A stretch of DNA of 64,000 nt from Marinobacter sp. C7 (GCF_022343555.1 NZ_JAKQZH010000001.1:2028108-2092107), one strand, 5' to 3'; numbered from the stretch's first letter, positions 17,370 to 25,107 are shown. Notes: generated by a model from the sequence alone, not told the origin. A program made the numbers and translations.

Positions 17370-17468
17370 GCCTAACGCCAAGCTAAACGGCAGCCCCTGC
17401 GCAGCAGTGGCTGTCCGGTGGAGGCCACGCCTTTCGTGGACGTAACAAATTTGAGCGCTTGGTTATGT
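17370..17468 (-). repeat. attC site of cassette 6
   Basis: 99-base site from GCCTAAC to GTTATGT. Inner hairpins include CTGCGCAGCAG and CCACGCCTTTCGTGG, and the left arm AACGCCAAGCTAAACGG pairs with TTTGAGCGCTTGGTT. Confidence 0.88.
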
Positions 17469-17654
17469 GGCGTCGACGATCTCCGTCAACTCAACGATTG
17501 AATCCTGCCCTACCAGGGTGGTAGTCCCGTCAGTTCTTTGAATACGATATGATTTTGTCGTTTTTTTTATGCATTTAACGCAGTTCTCGTATCCTATTTC
17601 GTATCGACCTGCAAAAAAAACAATGTTGTAAGTTTTCCCCACTTCCATTTCCAT
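17463..17654 (-). CDS. Cassette 6: small soluble protein of unknown function
   Basis: Protein of 63 residues, mostly beta-strand in character (YNIVFFAGRYEIGYE, SYRIQRTDGTTTLVG), with a CVKC pair near the middle. It resembles small single-barrel (SH3- or Sm-like) proteins only in pattern. The ATG at 17654 is chosen, and an in-frame ATG two codons later is equally possible. About 127 bases separate it from the upstream attC, the longest leader of any cassette here, so it could carry its own promoter. Confidence 0.6.
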   Translation of the reverse strand: MEMEVGKTYNIVFFAGRYEIGYENCVKCIKKTTKSYRIQRTDGTTTLVGQDSIVELTEIVDAT

Positions 17655-17781
17655 TTCGAAACCGCCTTAAGCCTAAATTTCCCTTTACCATAACAGGTTT
17701 TCTTATCGGCAAATTTCATGCGCATAACTGTGCCAAGTGACACCATTAATGAAATTTAATGATCTCAGAGTAACTCAACAC

Positions 17782-17872
17782 ACGTAACGCCGAGTTTTGG
17801 GATGCCGGAGCGTCAGCGAAGGCGTCCCAGCAGGGCGGCCTCTTGCGCTGCGACAACAACACCTTGTTATGT
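17782..17872 (-). repeat. attC site of cassette 5
   Basis: 91-base site from ACGTAAC to GTTATGT. The GGGATGCCGGAGCGTC and GGCGTCCC segments and GGGCGGCCTCTTGCG region provide internal pairing. Confidence 0.85.
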
Positions 17873-18181
17873 GTCTGGGCTTCGTTCCACACCATTTACA
17901 AGCACCTTTGGCAGATTTTGGAGATTGACAATGTCGCCGGGCGCCAATGCACCATAATTCTGCCCATTTACAATTAACGTCGATCCATCCGTTTCTGCTG
18001 ACACAGAGTCGCCTTGATATGCAATTCCACTCGAACTATGAGAAACACTGTTTGATTCAAGAGGGACTTCGAAAGTAATCCCCCCACCTTGGAATTTCTG
18101 CATTGATCCAGTGCCCGACTCGACCTGGACATCACAAGCAGTCAACAGCACCGCCAAACATACAAGTGTCAGCTTCTTCAT
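17867..18181 (-). CDS. Cassette 5: small lipoprotein of unknown function
   Basis: Predicted lipoprotein of 104 residues. The signal peptide ends in lipobox LLTAC with Cys16. The mature part is Ser/Gly-rich and beta-rich (STLIVNGQNYGALAPGDIV), a pattern seen in small periplasmic ligand-free lipoproteins. No known domain is recognised. Asp follows the lipobox Cys, which in enterobacteria favours retention in the inner membrane. The stop codon lies inside attC 5. Confidence 0.72.
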   Translation of the reverse strand: MKKLTLVCLAVLLTACDVQVESGTGSMQKFQGGGITFEVPLESNSVSHSSSGIAYQGDSVSAETDGSTLIVNGQNYGALAPGDIVNLQNLPKVLVNGVERSPDT

Positions 18182-18199
18182 TGATCGTGCTCCAAATAC

Positions 18200-18286
18200 A
18201 CATGACGCTTTTGTTTAGCGGCGCCCTGACAAGGGCGCCCGGTTTAGGGCCCTTGGCCCGAAACGTACTACAACTATTTGTTAAAG
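18200..18286 (-). repeat. attC site of cassette 4
   Basis: 87-base site from ACATGAC to GTTAAAG. The left core has G where most sites have A. GGCGCCCTGACAAGGGCGCC and GGGCCCTTGGCCC form strong inner hairpins. Confidence 0.8.
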
Positions 18287-18308
18287 GCTTTCCGGCAGCT
18301 CTCGGTAG

Positions 18309-18584
18309 TCACCACAACACCAATAATATCGTCTGGAAGACGCTCACAAATGTCAGGAATCCGCCAATGACGATCAGTCGTCTTTGAGAGAGATCGATGC
18401 CTTGAATCAGAACAAAGGTTCCGACCGCGCCGCTGAAAAAGCCTCCGTTGAGCTGGGAACCACCAACCGCATAAACAAAAACCAAGTAAACCACTGCCAG
18501 CAAATACAGCAATACTCGTAACGGCTTAAGCTCAAACCGCTTGTAGTAGGCTTGGTCTTCTGGAGAAAGATCTTCCTTGTTCAC
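18309..18584 (-). CDS. Cassette 4: small membrane protein of unknown function
   Basis: Protein of 91 residues. A charged N-terminus (NKEDLSPEDQAYYKRFELKP) precedes two or three hydrophobic segments (about 22-42, 47-62 and 70-90). The start is GTG at 18584. I do not recognise a family. The stop lies 23 bases from attC 4. Confidence 0.62.
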   Translation of the reverse strand: MNKEDLSPEDQAYYKRFELKPLRVLLYLLAVVYLVFVYAVGGSQLNGGFFSGAVGTFVLIQGIDLSQRRLIVIGGFLTFVSVFQTILLVLW

Positions 18585-18601
18585 TGAAAACTCTCTTTAG
18601 C

Positions 18602-18673
18602 CTTTAACGCCAGTGGTAATGGGCGCCAACGGAGCGCTGCGTAGTTGGCGTCCCGTTAACCACCTTGTTAGAG
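18602..18673 (-). repeat. attC site of cassette 3
   Basis: 72-base site from CTTTAAC to GTTAGAG. The interior GGGCGCCAACGGAGCGC and GTAGTTGGCGTCCC segments fold into the stem, with GCGCTGCG at the tip. Confidence 0.85.
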
Positions 18674-19063
18674 CTAATCTGAAGCTCGCTTTATTCCCGC
18701 GACCTGACAAAAGACCAGACCTGCTAGCGCGCCAATCCCTCCACAGATAACAAATCCTGACACAGACCCTGCGGAAAAATCACTGTAGATTAGGACACCC
18801 ACCGGATAGACGAGAGCCAAAAAAATTCCTCCAAATACGACCCTACTCCAACTAATCATTTTTAGTAATCTGGCAGCACAATACAGAGGAAGACCAACCA
18901 CAAACGTTATTGGATAAATAACTAATGCAGCTGGCTCTCCAAAATGCAGAGCCACTTCCCAAGGTGAGCCTGGAACGAAAAAAGAATAGAGCATGCCCGT
19001 TACGACCACTCCAGCTAAAGCTGCTGTGGCGCTAATAAAAAATGCAAGCACCAGTCTGATCAT
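18674..19063 (-). CDS. Cassette 3: four-helix membrane protein of unknown function
   Basis: Protein of 129 residues with four hydrophobic segments (about 3-27, 44-62, 72-92 and 97-117) and a short basic C-terminal tail. No family is recognised. The ATG at 19063 is chosen over the TTG two codons upstream. The stop touches attC 3. Confidence 0.65.
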   Translation of the reverse strand: MIRLVLAFFISATAALAGVVVTGMLYSFFVPGSPWEVALHFGEPAALVIYPITFVVGLPLYCAARLLKMISWSRVVFGGIFLALVYPVGVLIYSDFSAGSVSGFVICGGIGALAGLVFCQVAGIKRASD

Positions 19064-19070
19064 GAGCAAA

Positions 19071-19157
19071 CTCTAACGCTGAGCTAAGCGGCGCCACGAC
19101 AGTGGCGTCCGGTGGACGGCCGACAGGCCGGGAACAACCTTAAGCGGCTTGTTAGAT
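19071..19157 (-). repeat. attC site of cassette 2
   Basis: 87-base site from CTCTAAC to GTTAGAT, near-identical to attC 7 at 16,975-17,061. The pair encloses cassettes 3 to 7, about 2.1 kb. Confidence 0.92.
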
Positions 19158-19478
19158 TCTGCTGGTTTCGGCTTCCGGCTCCCGCCCACCACGCAGCACC
19201 AAATATAGCAGCGGCCCAGCAGATACAAACACCGCTGTTACGACGAAGAATGGGATGAGATAGCCCAAACCTTTGCCACGGCTTTTGGCGTCCTGGTACA
19301 TCCAAACACAAGCTAGCGCGGCCAGAATGTAGAGATCAATGACTACCTGAGCGGTGTCTGGGCTGGACATGAGCTGGGCACCGAAAGCCAGAAGCGACTG
19401 TTCTGCGCCTGCCATAACCCAAAAGGTGAAGCCAATGAAAAGGCAGAGAACGATTAGGGGTAATGTCGATATTCTCAT
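19152..19478 (-). CDS. Cassette 2: small membrane protein, DUF2834-like
   Basis: Protein of 108 residues with a signal-like first segment, a second segment at about 48-60 followed by WMYQDAKSRGKG, and a third ending in AGPLLYLVLRG. That last combination resembles the small DUF2834 membrane family by eye. No function is known for it. The ATG at 19478 is clear, and the stop lies inside attC 2. Confidence 0.65.
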   Translation of the reverse strand: MRISTLPLIVLCLFIGFTFWVMAGAEQSLLAFGAQLMSSPDTAQVVIDLYILAALACVWMYQDAKSRGKGLGYLIPFFVVTAVFVSAGPLLYLVLRGGREPEAETSRI

Positions 19479-19504
19479 GATCTTCCTTGATTGAGGTTTA
19501 AGAA

Positions 19505-19560
19505 ATATAACGCTGCAAACAACGGCGCGTAGCGTCTGTTATTGCTTTGCCTCGTTATAT
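19505..19560 (-). repeat. attC site of cassette 1
   Basis: 56-base site from ATATAAC to GTTATAT, the shortest of the array and close to the minimum for attC. ACGGCGCGTAGCGTCTGT forms the inner part. The cassette gene stops inside it. Confidence 0.8.
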
Positions 19561-19880
19561 GCTGGGCAGGCGTATCTGGAGCGCAAATACTCACCCAGTA
19601 CTGCCGTAGCCTGCTCTGAAGTTATTGTTTCACCTCTATACTTGGCGTTAATGGCCTGTATCAACTCTCTGCTACCCACCAGTACAGACTTATCAAAACA
19701 TCCCATGGACGATAAAAGCTCGGAAGAACTGTATGAGAAACCAGAGATCCAAATCATCGTTTCGATCTTGTCAGTGCTTTCAAGCTGAAACTCGATTATC
19801 CCAGGCCCCCAGCTCTCTCCCGACCATGCATCGCCAATGGTCAACAAAGCGATCAATGCTATCCAGATACGTCTCTTCAT
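19539..19880 (-). CDS. Cassette 1: small exported protein of unknown function
   Basis: Protein of 113 residues with a signal peptide (KRRIWIALIALLTIGDAWSG, cleavage probably near residue 20) and a periplasmic part containing two Cys residues (GCFDKS and YACPAY) that could form a disulfide. The pattern TSEQATAVLGEYLRSRY is helical. It recalls small HdeA/YqhH-like or TPR-free Rap1a/Tai-type immunity proteins, but I cannot confirm this. The ATG at 19880 is chosen; a GTG directly before it is in frame. It is the first cassette, so it is the most likely to be expressed from the leader promoter. Confidence 0.68.
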   Translation of the reverse strand: MKRRIWIALIALLTIGDAWSGESWGPGIIEFQLESTDKIETMIWISGFSYSSSELLSSMGCFDKSVLVGSRELIQAINAKYRGETITSEQATAVLGEYLRSRYACPAYNEAKQ

Positions 19881-19883
19881 CAC

Positions 19884-20205
19884 AGATAACAGCTAATTAT
19901 ACGAACGCGTTCGTATATCACCCGTTCGTAAAACTCCATTAAAAAGCTCTCAAGAATTTCCCAAAAACCGCTTCAAAACCAGTTGCTTGAGAGCAATCCA
20001 CCACGGCTACCGCCGGAGTTATACGCCCATCCTCGAGCCACCCCTGCTCACCATTCTGGGCGTATAACTCCGCCACAGTGTTTCCCTCTTTCCAACACTA
20101 TCAGATAGTTACATGGATTTCTCATGCGTTTTTTTGGAGTTTTGCGAACGCGTTCGTATAACTCCGCCCTGCAGTCCAGTCTTGACTTCTCAATCCTGCG
20201 AATTA
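19884..20205. promoter_or_regulatory. Integron leader: attI region, cassette promoter and nested inverted repeats
   Basis: No open frame of note lies between cassette gene 1 and intI. The boundary core of cassette 1 is AGATAAC at 19,884-19,890. The minus strand has a perfect TATAAT at 19,896-19,901 that shares four bases with a 20-base perfect palindrome at 19,898-19,917, and a TTGAGA-N17-TACGAA candidate at 19,925-19,953. Three GTAWAACTCC boxes occur at 19,928, 20,062 and 20,157, and GGAGTT(A/T)T boxes in inverse orientation at 20,015 and 20,136. A 9-base inverted repeat (19,946-19,954 with 19,986-19,994) and a 16-base one (20,014-20,029 with 20,057-20,072) add further structure. The exact attI limits cannot be fixed. 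Confidence 0.6.
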
Positions 20206-20221
20206 CTGTATATAAAAACAG
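20182..20221 (+). promoter_or_regulatory. intI promoter with LexA box
   Basis: TTGACT at 20,182-20,187 is followed after 16 bases by TACTGT. The sequence CTGTATATAAAAACAG at 20,206-20,221 is a full LexA box (CTG-N10-CAG) that overlaps the -10 region. SOS control of integron integrases by such a site is established in Vibrio and class 1 integrons. The spacing here is the same type as at the imuA promoter in this window. Confidence 0.85.
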
Positions 20222-20241
20222 TACCTCAAGGATGATTGGAT

Positions 20242-20998
20242 ATGGATATCCCCTCCCCCCTTCCGGCACAGCCAACCCGCTTCCTGGACAAGGTTCGAAG
20301 CTTCATCCGCCTGCGCGGCATGGCCTTAAAAACCGAGAAAACCTATCTGTTCTGGATCAAACGATTCATCCGGTTCCATGATCGAAAACACCCTGAGGCC
20401 ATGGGAACGGCCGAAGTGGAAGCGTTTCTGTCTCATCTTGTTTTGCAGGCAAACGTCAGCACCGCAACCCAGAGGGTCGCGCTCAATGCGCTTGTGTTTT
20501 TGTACCGTGAGTTTCTGGGGCAGCCGTTGGACGAACTCAGTTTTGAACGGGCCAGAAAGCCCAAGCGGTTACCCACCGTGTTCAGTCCGGAGGAGGCAAA
20601 GGCGGTCATCAGCAATCTTAGCGACGAATACAGGCTTGTCGCCATGCTCCTCTATGGCTCTGGCCTGCGTATTAATGAAGCGTTACGTTTACGGGTTAAA
20701 GACGTGGACTTTGATATGCAGCAGCTGATCGTTCGAAGCGGCAAGGGTGACAAGGATCGGATTACTTTGCTCCCAGACCGTCTGATCGAACCGCTGCGGC
20801 ATCAGATCGATTCGGCCCTGCACCCAGCATCAGGCGGATCTTCTCAAGGGGGTCGGTTCGGTCTATTTGCCTGCAGGGCTGGCACGAAAGTATCCGAATG
20901 CCAGCGAGAAGCCTGGCTGGCAGTATGTGTTCCCTGCGGCTGAGCTTTCCGGTGATCCGCGCTTCGGTGTCCGGAGTCCCGTTGATTCTGTCCTCTAG
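20242..20998 (+). pseudogene. intI: Integron integrase, frameshifted and C-terminally truncated
   Basis: Tyrosine recombinase of the IntI family, recognisable from the N-terminal SAM-like domain (RLRGMALKTEKTYLFWIKRF) and the first catalytic Arg in LLYGSGLRINEAL. After DSALH near base 20,823 the frame shifts. Removing one C from the CCC at 20,823-20,825 restores [24 protein letters not shown] (shown in parts: [21 protein letters not shown]-like), the IntI-specific extra region, and [18 protein letters not shown]. Homology then ends at about 20,970 and the frame stops at 20,998, so the HxxR box and the Tyr nucleophile are missing. The ATG at 20,242 has AAGGA nine bases upstream. It cannot make an active recombinase. 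Confidence 0.88.
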
Positions 20999-21270
20999 GA
21001 CTCCCAGTTGCTGGCCGGTATTCGTTTGATGTGAATGTGGCTGACCAGCCGGATGGTGGGGCGCACGAGGAATTGGAAGCTGCCAATAATGAACAGCCAG
21101 ACGGCGGCGGTTTCGTATTCGGGGAACAGGAAGAGAATGCTTCCGATCAGGAACCAGATGGCGATGAAGAAGTCGTTGATGATGCTGAGCACCTCGTAGC
21201 GGCGGCGGATGATCAGCTCTTCTTTGCCGAGCCTGACGGTAAGGGGATTGTCGGTCTCGTTCTCGACCAT
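20995..21270 (-). CDS. YrhK-like small membrane protein
   Basis: Protein of 91 residues with a polar N-terminus, [23 protein letters not shown] and a second hydrophobic segment ending in [12 protein letters not shown]. This two-helix hairpin with the RYE lead-in matches the YrhK-like domain of unknown function. It is encoded on the strand opposite intI, and its stop overlaps the last codon of the integrase remnant, so the integron's right boundary lies here. GC is that of the core chromosome. Confidence 0.75.
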   Translation of the reverse strand: MVENETDNPLTVRLGKEELIIRRRYEVLSIINDFFIAIWFLIGSILFLFPEYETAAVWLFIIGSFQFLVRPTIRLVSHIHIKRIPASNWES

Positions 21271-21327
21271 CGGTCGGTGTCCTGTTCGGGAGAAATGAAA
21301 AGTCAGGGGCAGTGAGGCCCGGAGGCC

Positions 21328-21675
21328 TCACTGCATGTCCTGGTACGCCTGGTCCGTACGGGCGGCCATCACGAAGTCATTCTTGTGCAGGCCGCCTATC
21401 TTGTGGGTCCACCAGCGCACTGTGGTCTTGCCCCACTCCAGCAGGATGGCGGGATGGTGGTTCTCGGCTTCGGCGAGATCGGCCACCTTGTTGGTGAATT
21501 CCTGGGCCTGAACAAAGTTGCGGAACTTGAACTCACGCCGAAGCTGTTCTTCGCCGTCCAGTTCCACAATCTCCCAATCTGGAATGTCCTTGCGCAGTTG
21601 GGCTTTTTGTTCAGCGGTGACTTTCGGTGCGTCAGCGCTGCACGCTTCGCAGGCTTGCTGTCTGAGTTCTGTCAT
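21328..21675 (-). CDS. phhB: 4a-hydroxytetrahydrobiopterin dehydratase
   Basis: Pterin-4a-carbinolamine dehydratase of 115 residues, which recycles the pterin cofactor of phenylalanine hydroxylase. The active-site pattern [22 protein letters not shown] (given here as ENHHPAI and VRWWTHK) with the paired His residues and the Trp is intact. The N-terminal Cys-rich [12 protein letters not shown] stretch is normal for the proteobacterial branch. No phenylalanine hydroxylase gene is in the window. The start is ATG with GGAGG upstream. Confidence 0.92.
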   Translation of the reverse strand: MTELRQQACEACSADAPKVTAEQKAQLRKDIPDWEIVELDGEEQLRREFKFRNFVQAQEFTNKVADLAEAENHHPAILLEWGKTTVRWWTHKIGGLHKNDFVMAARTDQAYQDMQ

Positions 21676-21773
21676 CCGTTACCTCCATCGTTTGGCCACA
21701 CTTCCACTCTGGGAACAGGTTCGGAGTTTATCAACCCGGGCACTGGCATTTCCGGCGCATCCAGAGGGTATGT

Positions 21774-23390
21774 TCAGCCGGCCAGAGCGGGCACCGTTTC
21801 GGGGACGCCGGCCAGGCGCAGTCCTTCCAGATATCGCTCGATCTGAGTCTGCTCTTTGAGATAGAACAGTTTTTCCCGCGCGAAGCTTACTGAGAAACCG
21901 GGCAATTCCTGACGCAGCCTGACGACGGCTGCAGCGGCTTCGGTGGGACGATTCAGGTACGCAAGCGCAACGGCGCGGTGCGCTGTGGTCCAGTACTGGC
22001 AATTGGGAATGGTGGCGGCGCGCTCCGTCCATTCGAGTGCCATCTCGTAATCGCCCTGAAAAATCATCGCCAGCGCGCCGTAGGTCAAAAAGGCCCACAT
22101 CTGGGGGTCGTTCGGACTGAGGGTTATGGATTTTCGGAAGTTTCTGAGGGCCTCGTCGTATCGGGTCTCGTAGGCCAGCGAATCCCCTAGCCCGCAGTAA
22201 GCCGCCGCAAAGGTCGGGTTCAGCTCGATGGCAATCCGGTTTTCGTTGATGGCGCTGCCGTATTCCCGCCGCGCCAGCAATACCCGGGCTCGCAAGGCAT
22301 GGAACGTGGCATTGTTCGGCACCAGTGCGAGGGCTTGATCACATGCCTGCAGGGCCTCGTTCAAAAGGGCTTCTGTTGGCCGGGTATCCCAGTACACCAT
22401 GCCCAGGATCACGGCATAGGCCCACCAGGCAAAGGCCTCACCGAAAAAGGGATCAAGCTCCTGGCTCTGGCGCAAAAGGCACTGGGCCTCACGGTTATCC
22501 GGCCCGGTAAACCGGTAGAAGTGATACACCCCAAGGTGGTAGCAATCCCACGCCTCGAGGTTGGCCGGGCGGTTGTGGACCACCTTGTTGCGTTCGGCGT
22601 AACCGATTTCCGGTTCCAGCCGTGCCGCAATGGTTTCGGTGATGTCGTCCTGAAGGTCGAAGATATCCACTATCTGACGGTTGTAGCGGTCTGCCCATTG
22701 CGTATGCCCGGTGTGGCAATCCGTCAGGTGAACGTTAACCCGTACCCGGTCACCGGAGCGCTGGACACTCCCCTCCACCACATAATCAACGCCCAGCGTC
22801 TGCCCCAATACCTGCAGGTTCGTGGCCCGGCCCTTGAGGCCAAAGGTGGTATTCCGAGCCACCACGTCCAGCCAGCGGTGCTTGGAGAGGTTGGAGATGA
22901 TGTCGGTGGTTATGCCGTCGGAGAAGTACTCCTGGTCCGGGTCGGTGGACAGGTTGGTGAACGGCAGGACGGCAACAGCGGGCTTCGCGCTGTGAGTGAA
23001 TGGTTCCCTGGGTGGACAGGCGGGGCCGGGGTCTGCCGATGGTGGTTCCGGGGCCTCGCTGACAGCCACCTTTTCAGCGGCAATCTCCTCAACAGGGGCA
23101 ACGAAACGAAATCCTTTCTTGTGCACGGTGCGGATGTAGCGCTGGGTCCGGCCATCATCCTCAAGTAACCTGCGGGCGATCTTGATGCGACTGCTGAGGG
23201 CGGAGTCCGAGACAATCCGGCCACGCCAGACCGTGTCGTTGATTTCTTCCTTGCTGAGCATCCGGTGGCGGTTCTGCACCAGCATGACAAGCAATTCAAT
23301 CACCTGCGGTTCGGTTGCCAGGGCAACGCCGCTGCGGGTCAGCTCGAAACACTCCGTATCGAGCTCGAAGTCATCGAATCGATAGCGCAT
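21774..23390 (-). CDS. Winged-helix regulator with TolB-like and TPR domains
   Basis: Protein of 538 residues in three parts. The first is an OmpR/CadC-type winged helix (about 1-97, with YIRTVHKKGFRF at its wing). The second is a TolB-like/CyaE-type domain (about 125-260, starting VAVLPFTNLSTDPDQEYFSDG, quoted in part). The third is a TPR array (about 300-500). There is no membrane segment, unlike CadC. Such proteins are usually annotated as adenylate-cyclase-type transcriptional regulators although no cyclase domain is present. It is divergent from the PLP decarboxylase, which may be its target. Confidence 0.83.
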   Translation of the reverse strand: MRYRFDDFELDTECFELTRSGVALATEPQVIELLVMLVQNRHRMLSKEEINDTVWRGRIVSDSALSSRIKIARRLLEDDGRTQRYIRTVHKKGFRFVAPVEEIAAEKVAVSEAPEPPSADPGPACPPREPFTHSAKPAVAVLPFTNLSTDPDQEYFSDGITTDIISNLSKHRWLDVVARNTTFGLKGRATNLQVLGQTLGVDYVVEGSVQRSGDRVRVNVHLTDCHTGHTQWADRYNRQIVDIFDLQDDITETIAARLEPEIGYAERNKVVHNRPANLEAWDCYHLGVYHFYRFTGPDNREAQCLLRQSQELDPFFGEAFAWWAYAVILGMVYWDTRPTEALLNEALQACDQALALVPNNATFHALRARVLLARREYGSAINENRIAIELNPTFAAAYCGLGDSLAYETRYDEALRNFRKSITLSPNDPQMWAFLTYGALAMIFQGDYEMALEWTERAATIPNCQYWTTAHRAVALAYLNRPTEAAAAVVRLRQELPGFSVSFAREKLFYLKEQTQIERYLEGLRLAGVPETVPALAG

Positions 23391-23559
23391 AAGCCAAGCC
23401 GGAAACGCTCGTCCATGTTTTTTGATGGTATGGCAATCTTCAGAGTTTCACCAGATTTAAATCGCCTTCCCGCCAAGCTTGGAGAGAAGGCCGAGCTTAC
23501 GATAACCCTTAATGACCGAAACCGCCCAGGAGTTATCGGGTCTAACAGATGGGAGCGTC

Positions 23560-25029
23560 ATGATCATGAACACAGACAAAGCCGAATGTGGCCACTTGGC
23601 GGAACTGTCTGCCCGGCTCGGTGAGCAGCTGGACGGGTACCTGAGTTTCCGGCACCCGGACGCCATGCAGCAGGCGGATACCTGGCGCCAGGCACTGGAA
23701 CTGCCGGTCCCCGAAAACGGCGTCGGCGTCGACGCGGTGCTGGCAGAACTGGGCCAATGGGTGATTCCCAACGGCTCCCCTATTCCCAACCCCGGCTGTA
23801 CCGCGTTCATCACCACCGGCGCCACCACCATCGGCGCGCTGGCCACCCTGGCCGGTTCGGTTGCGGCACCCCAACGTATCGGCCTCACAGCCTTCAACTT
23901 TCTGGAAGAGCTTTCACTGGACTGGATGGCCCGCATGTTCGGATTACCGAAAGGCATGAAGGGCCTTTACAGCAGTGGCGGTTCGGTCGCCAACCTTGTG
24001 GCCCTCGGTGCCGCCCGGCAGTCGGCGTTCGAGCGCCTGGGGATTGACCCGGCCCGGGAAGGTGTCTGCCGGCCCTGCCGCCTGTATGCCTCCGTTGAAT
24101 GCCACCACTCGGTGCAGCGGGCCGCTGCGGTGCTCGGTCTGGGACGGCAATCGGTGTGCAAGATCGAAACCGACGCCGGGGGCCGGATGTCCACCACGGC
24201 ATTGCGCCGCCAACTGATGGCGGACCAGGGTGAAAACCGTGTGCCCATCGCGGTGGTCGCCAACGCCGGCAGCACCAACCGCGGCGCCATCGATCCGCTC
24301 AGGGAGATTGGGGAAACCGCCCGGGCCTATTCCCTCTGGTTTCATGTGGACGGTGCCTATGGCCTGCCCGGCATTCTCGATCCACGGGTTCAGCCGCTGT
24401 ATGACGGCCTCGAGCTCGCGGATTCCGTGATCGTGGACCCTCACAAGTGGCTGGGCGCTCCGGTCGGTATTGGCGCTACCTATGTGAAAGACCGGGAGCT
24501 TCTGAACCGGGCCTTCACCCAGGAGGCCGCCACCTACCTGGAGGGTTCCTGCACCACCGAGGGCGTGGCCCATTCCATGGACAACCTGGGCATCCCCTAC
24601 GCCGATATGGGCGTGGAGCTGTCTGCCCCCTCCCGTGGGGCAGTGGTGTGGGCCCTGATCCGCGAGATCGGCATTGCCGGCCTGCGCGAACGGATCTGCC
24701 GCCACAACAGCCTGGCCCGGCATGTGGCCGAACGTGCGGAAGCACACCCGAACCTCGACGTCGTCTCTGAGCCCACACTGTCGATTTGCGGAATTCGCTA
24801 TCTCAGTGAGCGATGGAACGACCTGAATGAACTGAACCGGCGCATCCACCGACGGATGGTTCAGCGCGGGCGGTCCATTCCCAGCACAACCGTGGTCAAT
24901 GGCGCGCTGGCCATCCGCCCCTGTTTTGTGGGTGCAAGAACAACCCTGAAGGAAGCTGACGAGCTTGTGGACGAAATGCTGGCGGTGGGTCAGGAGGTGG
25001 CCCGGATGAACGAGGAAGCGGCCGGCTGA
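23560..25029 (+). CDS. PLP-dependent group II decarboxylase
   Basis: Pyridoxal-phosphate enzyme of about 489 residues in the aromatic-amino-acid/glutamate decarboxylase fold. The PLP lysine is in DPHKWLG near residue 296, preceded by HVDGAYG. The substrate pocket and the C-terminal small domain are present. It could decarboxylate an aromatic amino acid, diaminobutyrate or aspartate. None can be chosen. The ATG at 23,560 is preferred for its GGGAG upstream. An ATG at 23,512 lacks a ribosome site, and one at 23,566 is also possible. The cysteine-synthase fusion follows 78 bases later. Confidence 0.85.
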   Translation: MIMNTDKAECGHLAELSARLGEQLDGYLSFRHPDAMQQADTWRQALELPVPENGVGVDAVLAELGQWVIPNGSPIPNPGCTAFITTGATTIGALATLAGSVAAPQRIGLTAFNFLEELSLDWMARMFGLPKGMKGLYSSGGSVANLVALGAARQSAFERLGIDPAREGVCRPCRLYASVECHHSVQRAAAVLGLGRQSVCKIETDAGGRMSTTALRRQLMADQGENRVPIAVVANAGSTNRGAIDPLREIGETARAYSLWFHVDGAYGLPGILDPRVQPLYDGLELADSVIVDPHKWLGAPVGIGATYVKDRELLNRAFTQEAATYLEGSCTTEGVAHSMDNLGIPYADMGVELSAPSRGAVVWALIREIGIAGLRERICRHNSLARHVAERAEAHPNLDVVSEPTLSICGIRYLSERWNDLNELNRRIHRRMVQRGRSIPSTTVVNGALAIRPCFVGARTTLKEADELVDEMLAVGQEVARMNEEAAG

Positions 25030-25107
25030 ACTATACTTGAAGGATCCCTGGCGTACCCCGAAAAGGGTTAGGGCGTCCTCCTCTGGAAAACATAAAGGAG
25101 ACACATC

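Larger units (their letters stand above)
14066..20998. mobile_element. Chromosomal integron with eleven cassettes and a broken integrase gene
   Basis: Eleven attC-type sites bounded by RYYYAAC and GTTRRRY-like cores, 56 to 102 bases long, alternate with eleven genes that all read on the minus strand. The integrase remnant reads on the plus strand at the right end, which is the canonical head-to-head layout with cassettes transcribed away from intI. Cassette genes have lower GC than the flanks and several are unlike known families, as in sedentary chromosomal integrons. Numbering used below counts cassettes from the integrase outward, cassette 1 at 19.5-19.9 kb to cassette 11 at 14.1-14.4 kb. 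Confidence 0.92.

Noticed and set aside
14500..20000. CRISPR array, because of evenly spaced repeated palindromes
   Set aside because: The repeats are long, variable in size and sequence, separated by genes, and have RYYYAAC/GTTRRRY cores. They are attC sites, not CRISPR repeats.
20014..20072. Standard attC site in the integron leader
   Set aside because: The 16-base inverted repeat has GTTATAC at the left and GTATAAC at the right, the reverse of attC core order, so it was not counted as a cassette site.
22000..23390. Adenylate cyclase
   Set aside because: The protein at 21,774-23,390 has the TolB-like domain and TPRs often labelled this way, but no class III cyclase catalytic domain.
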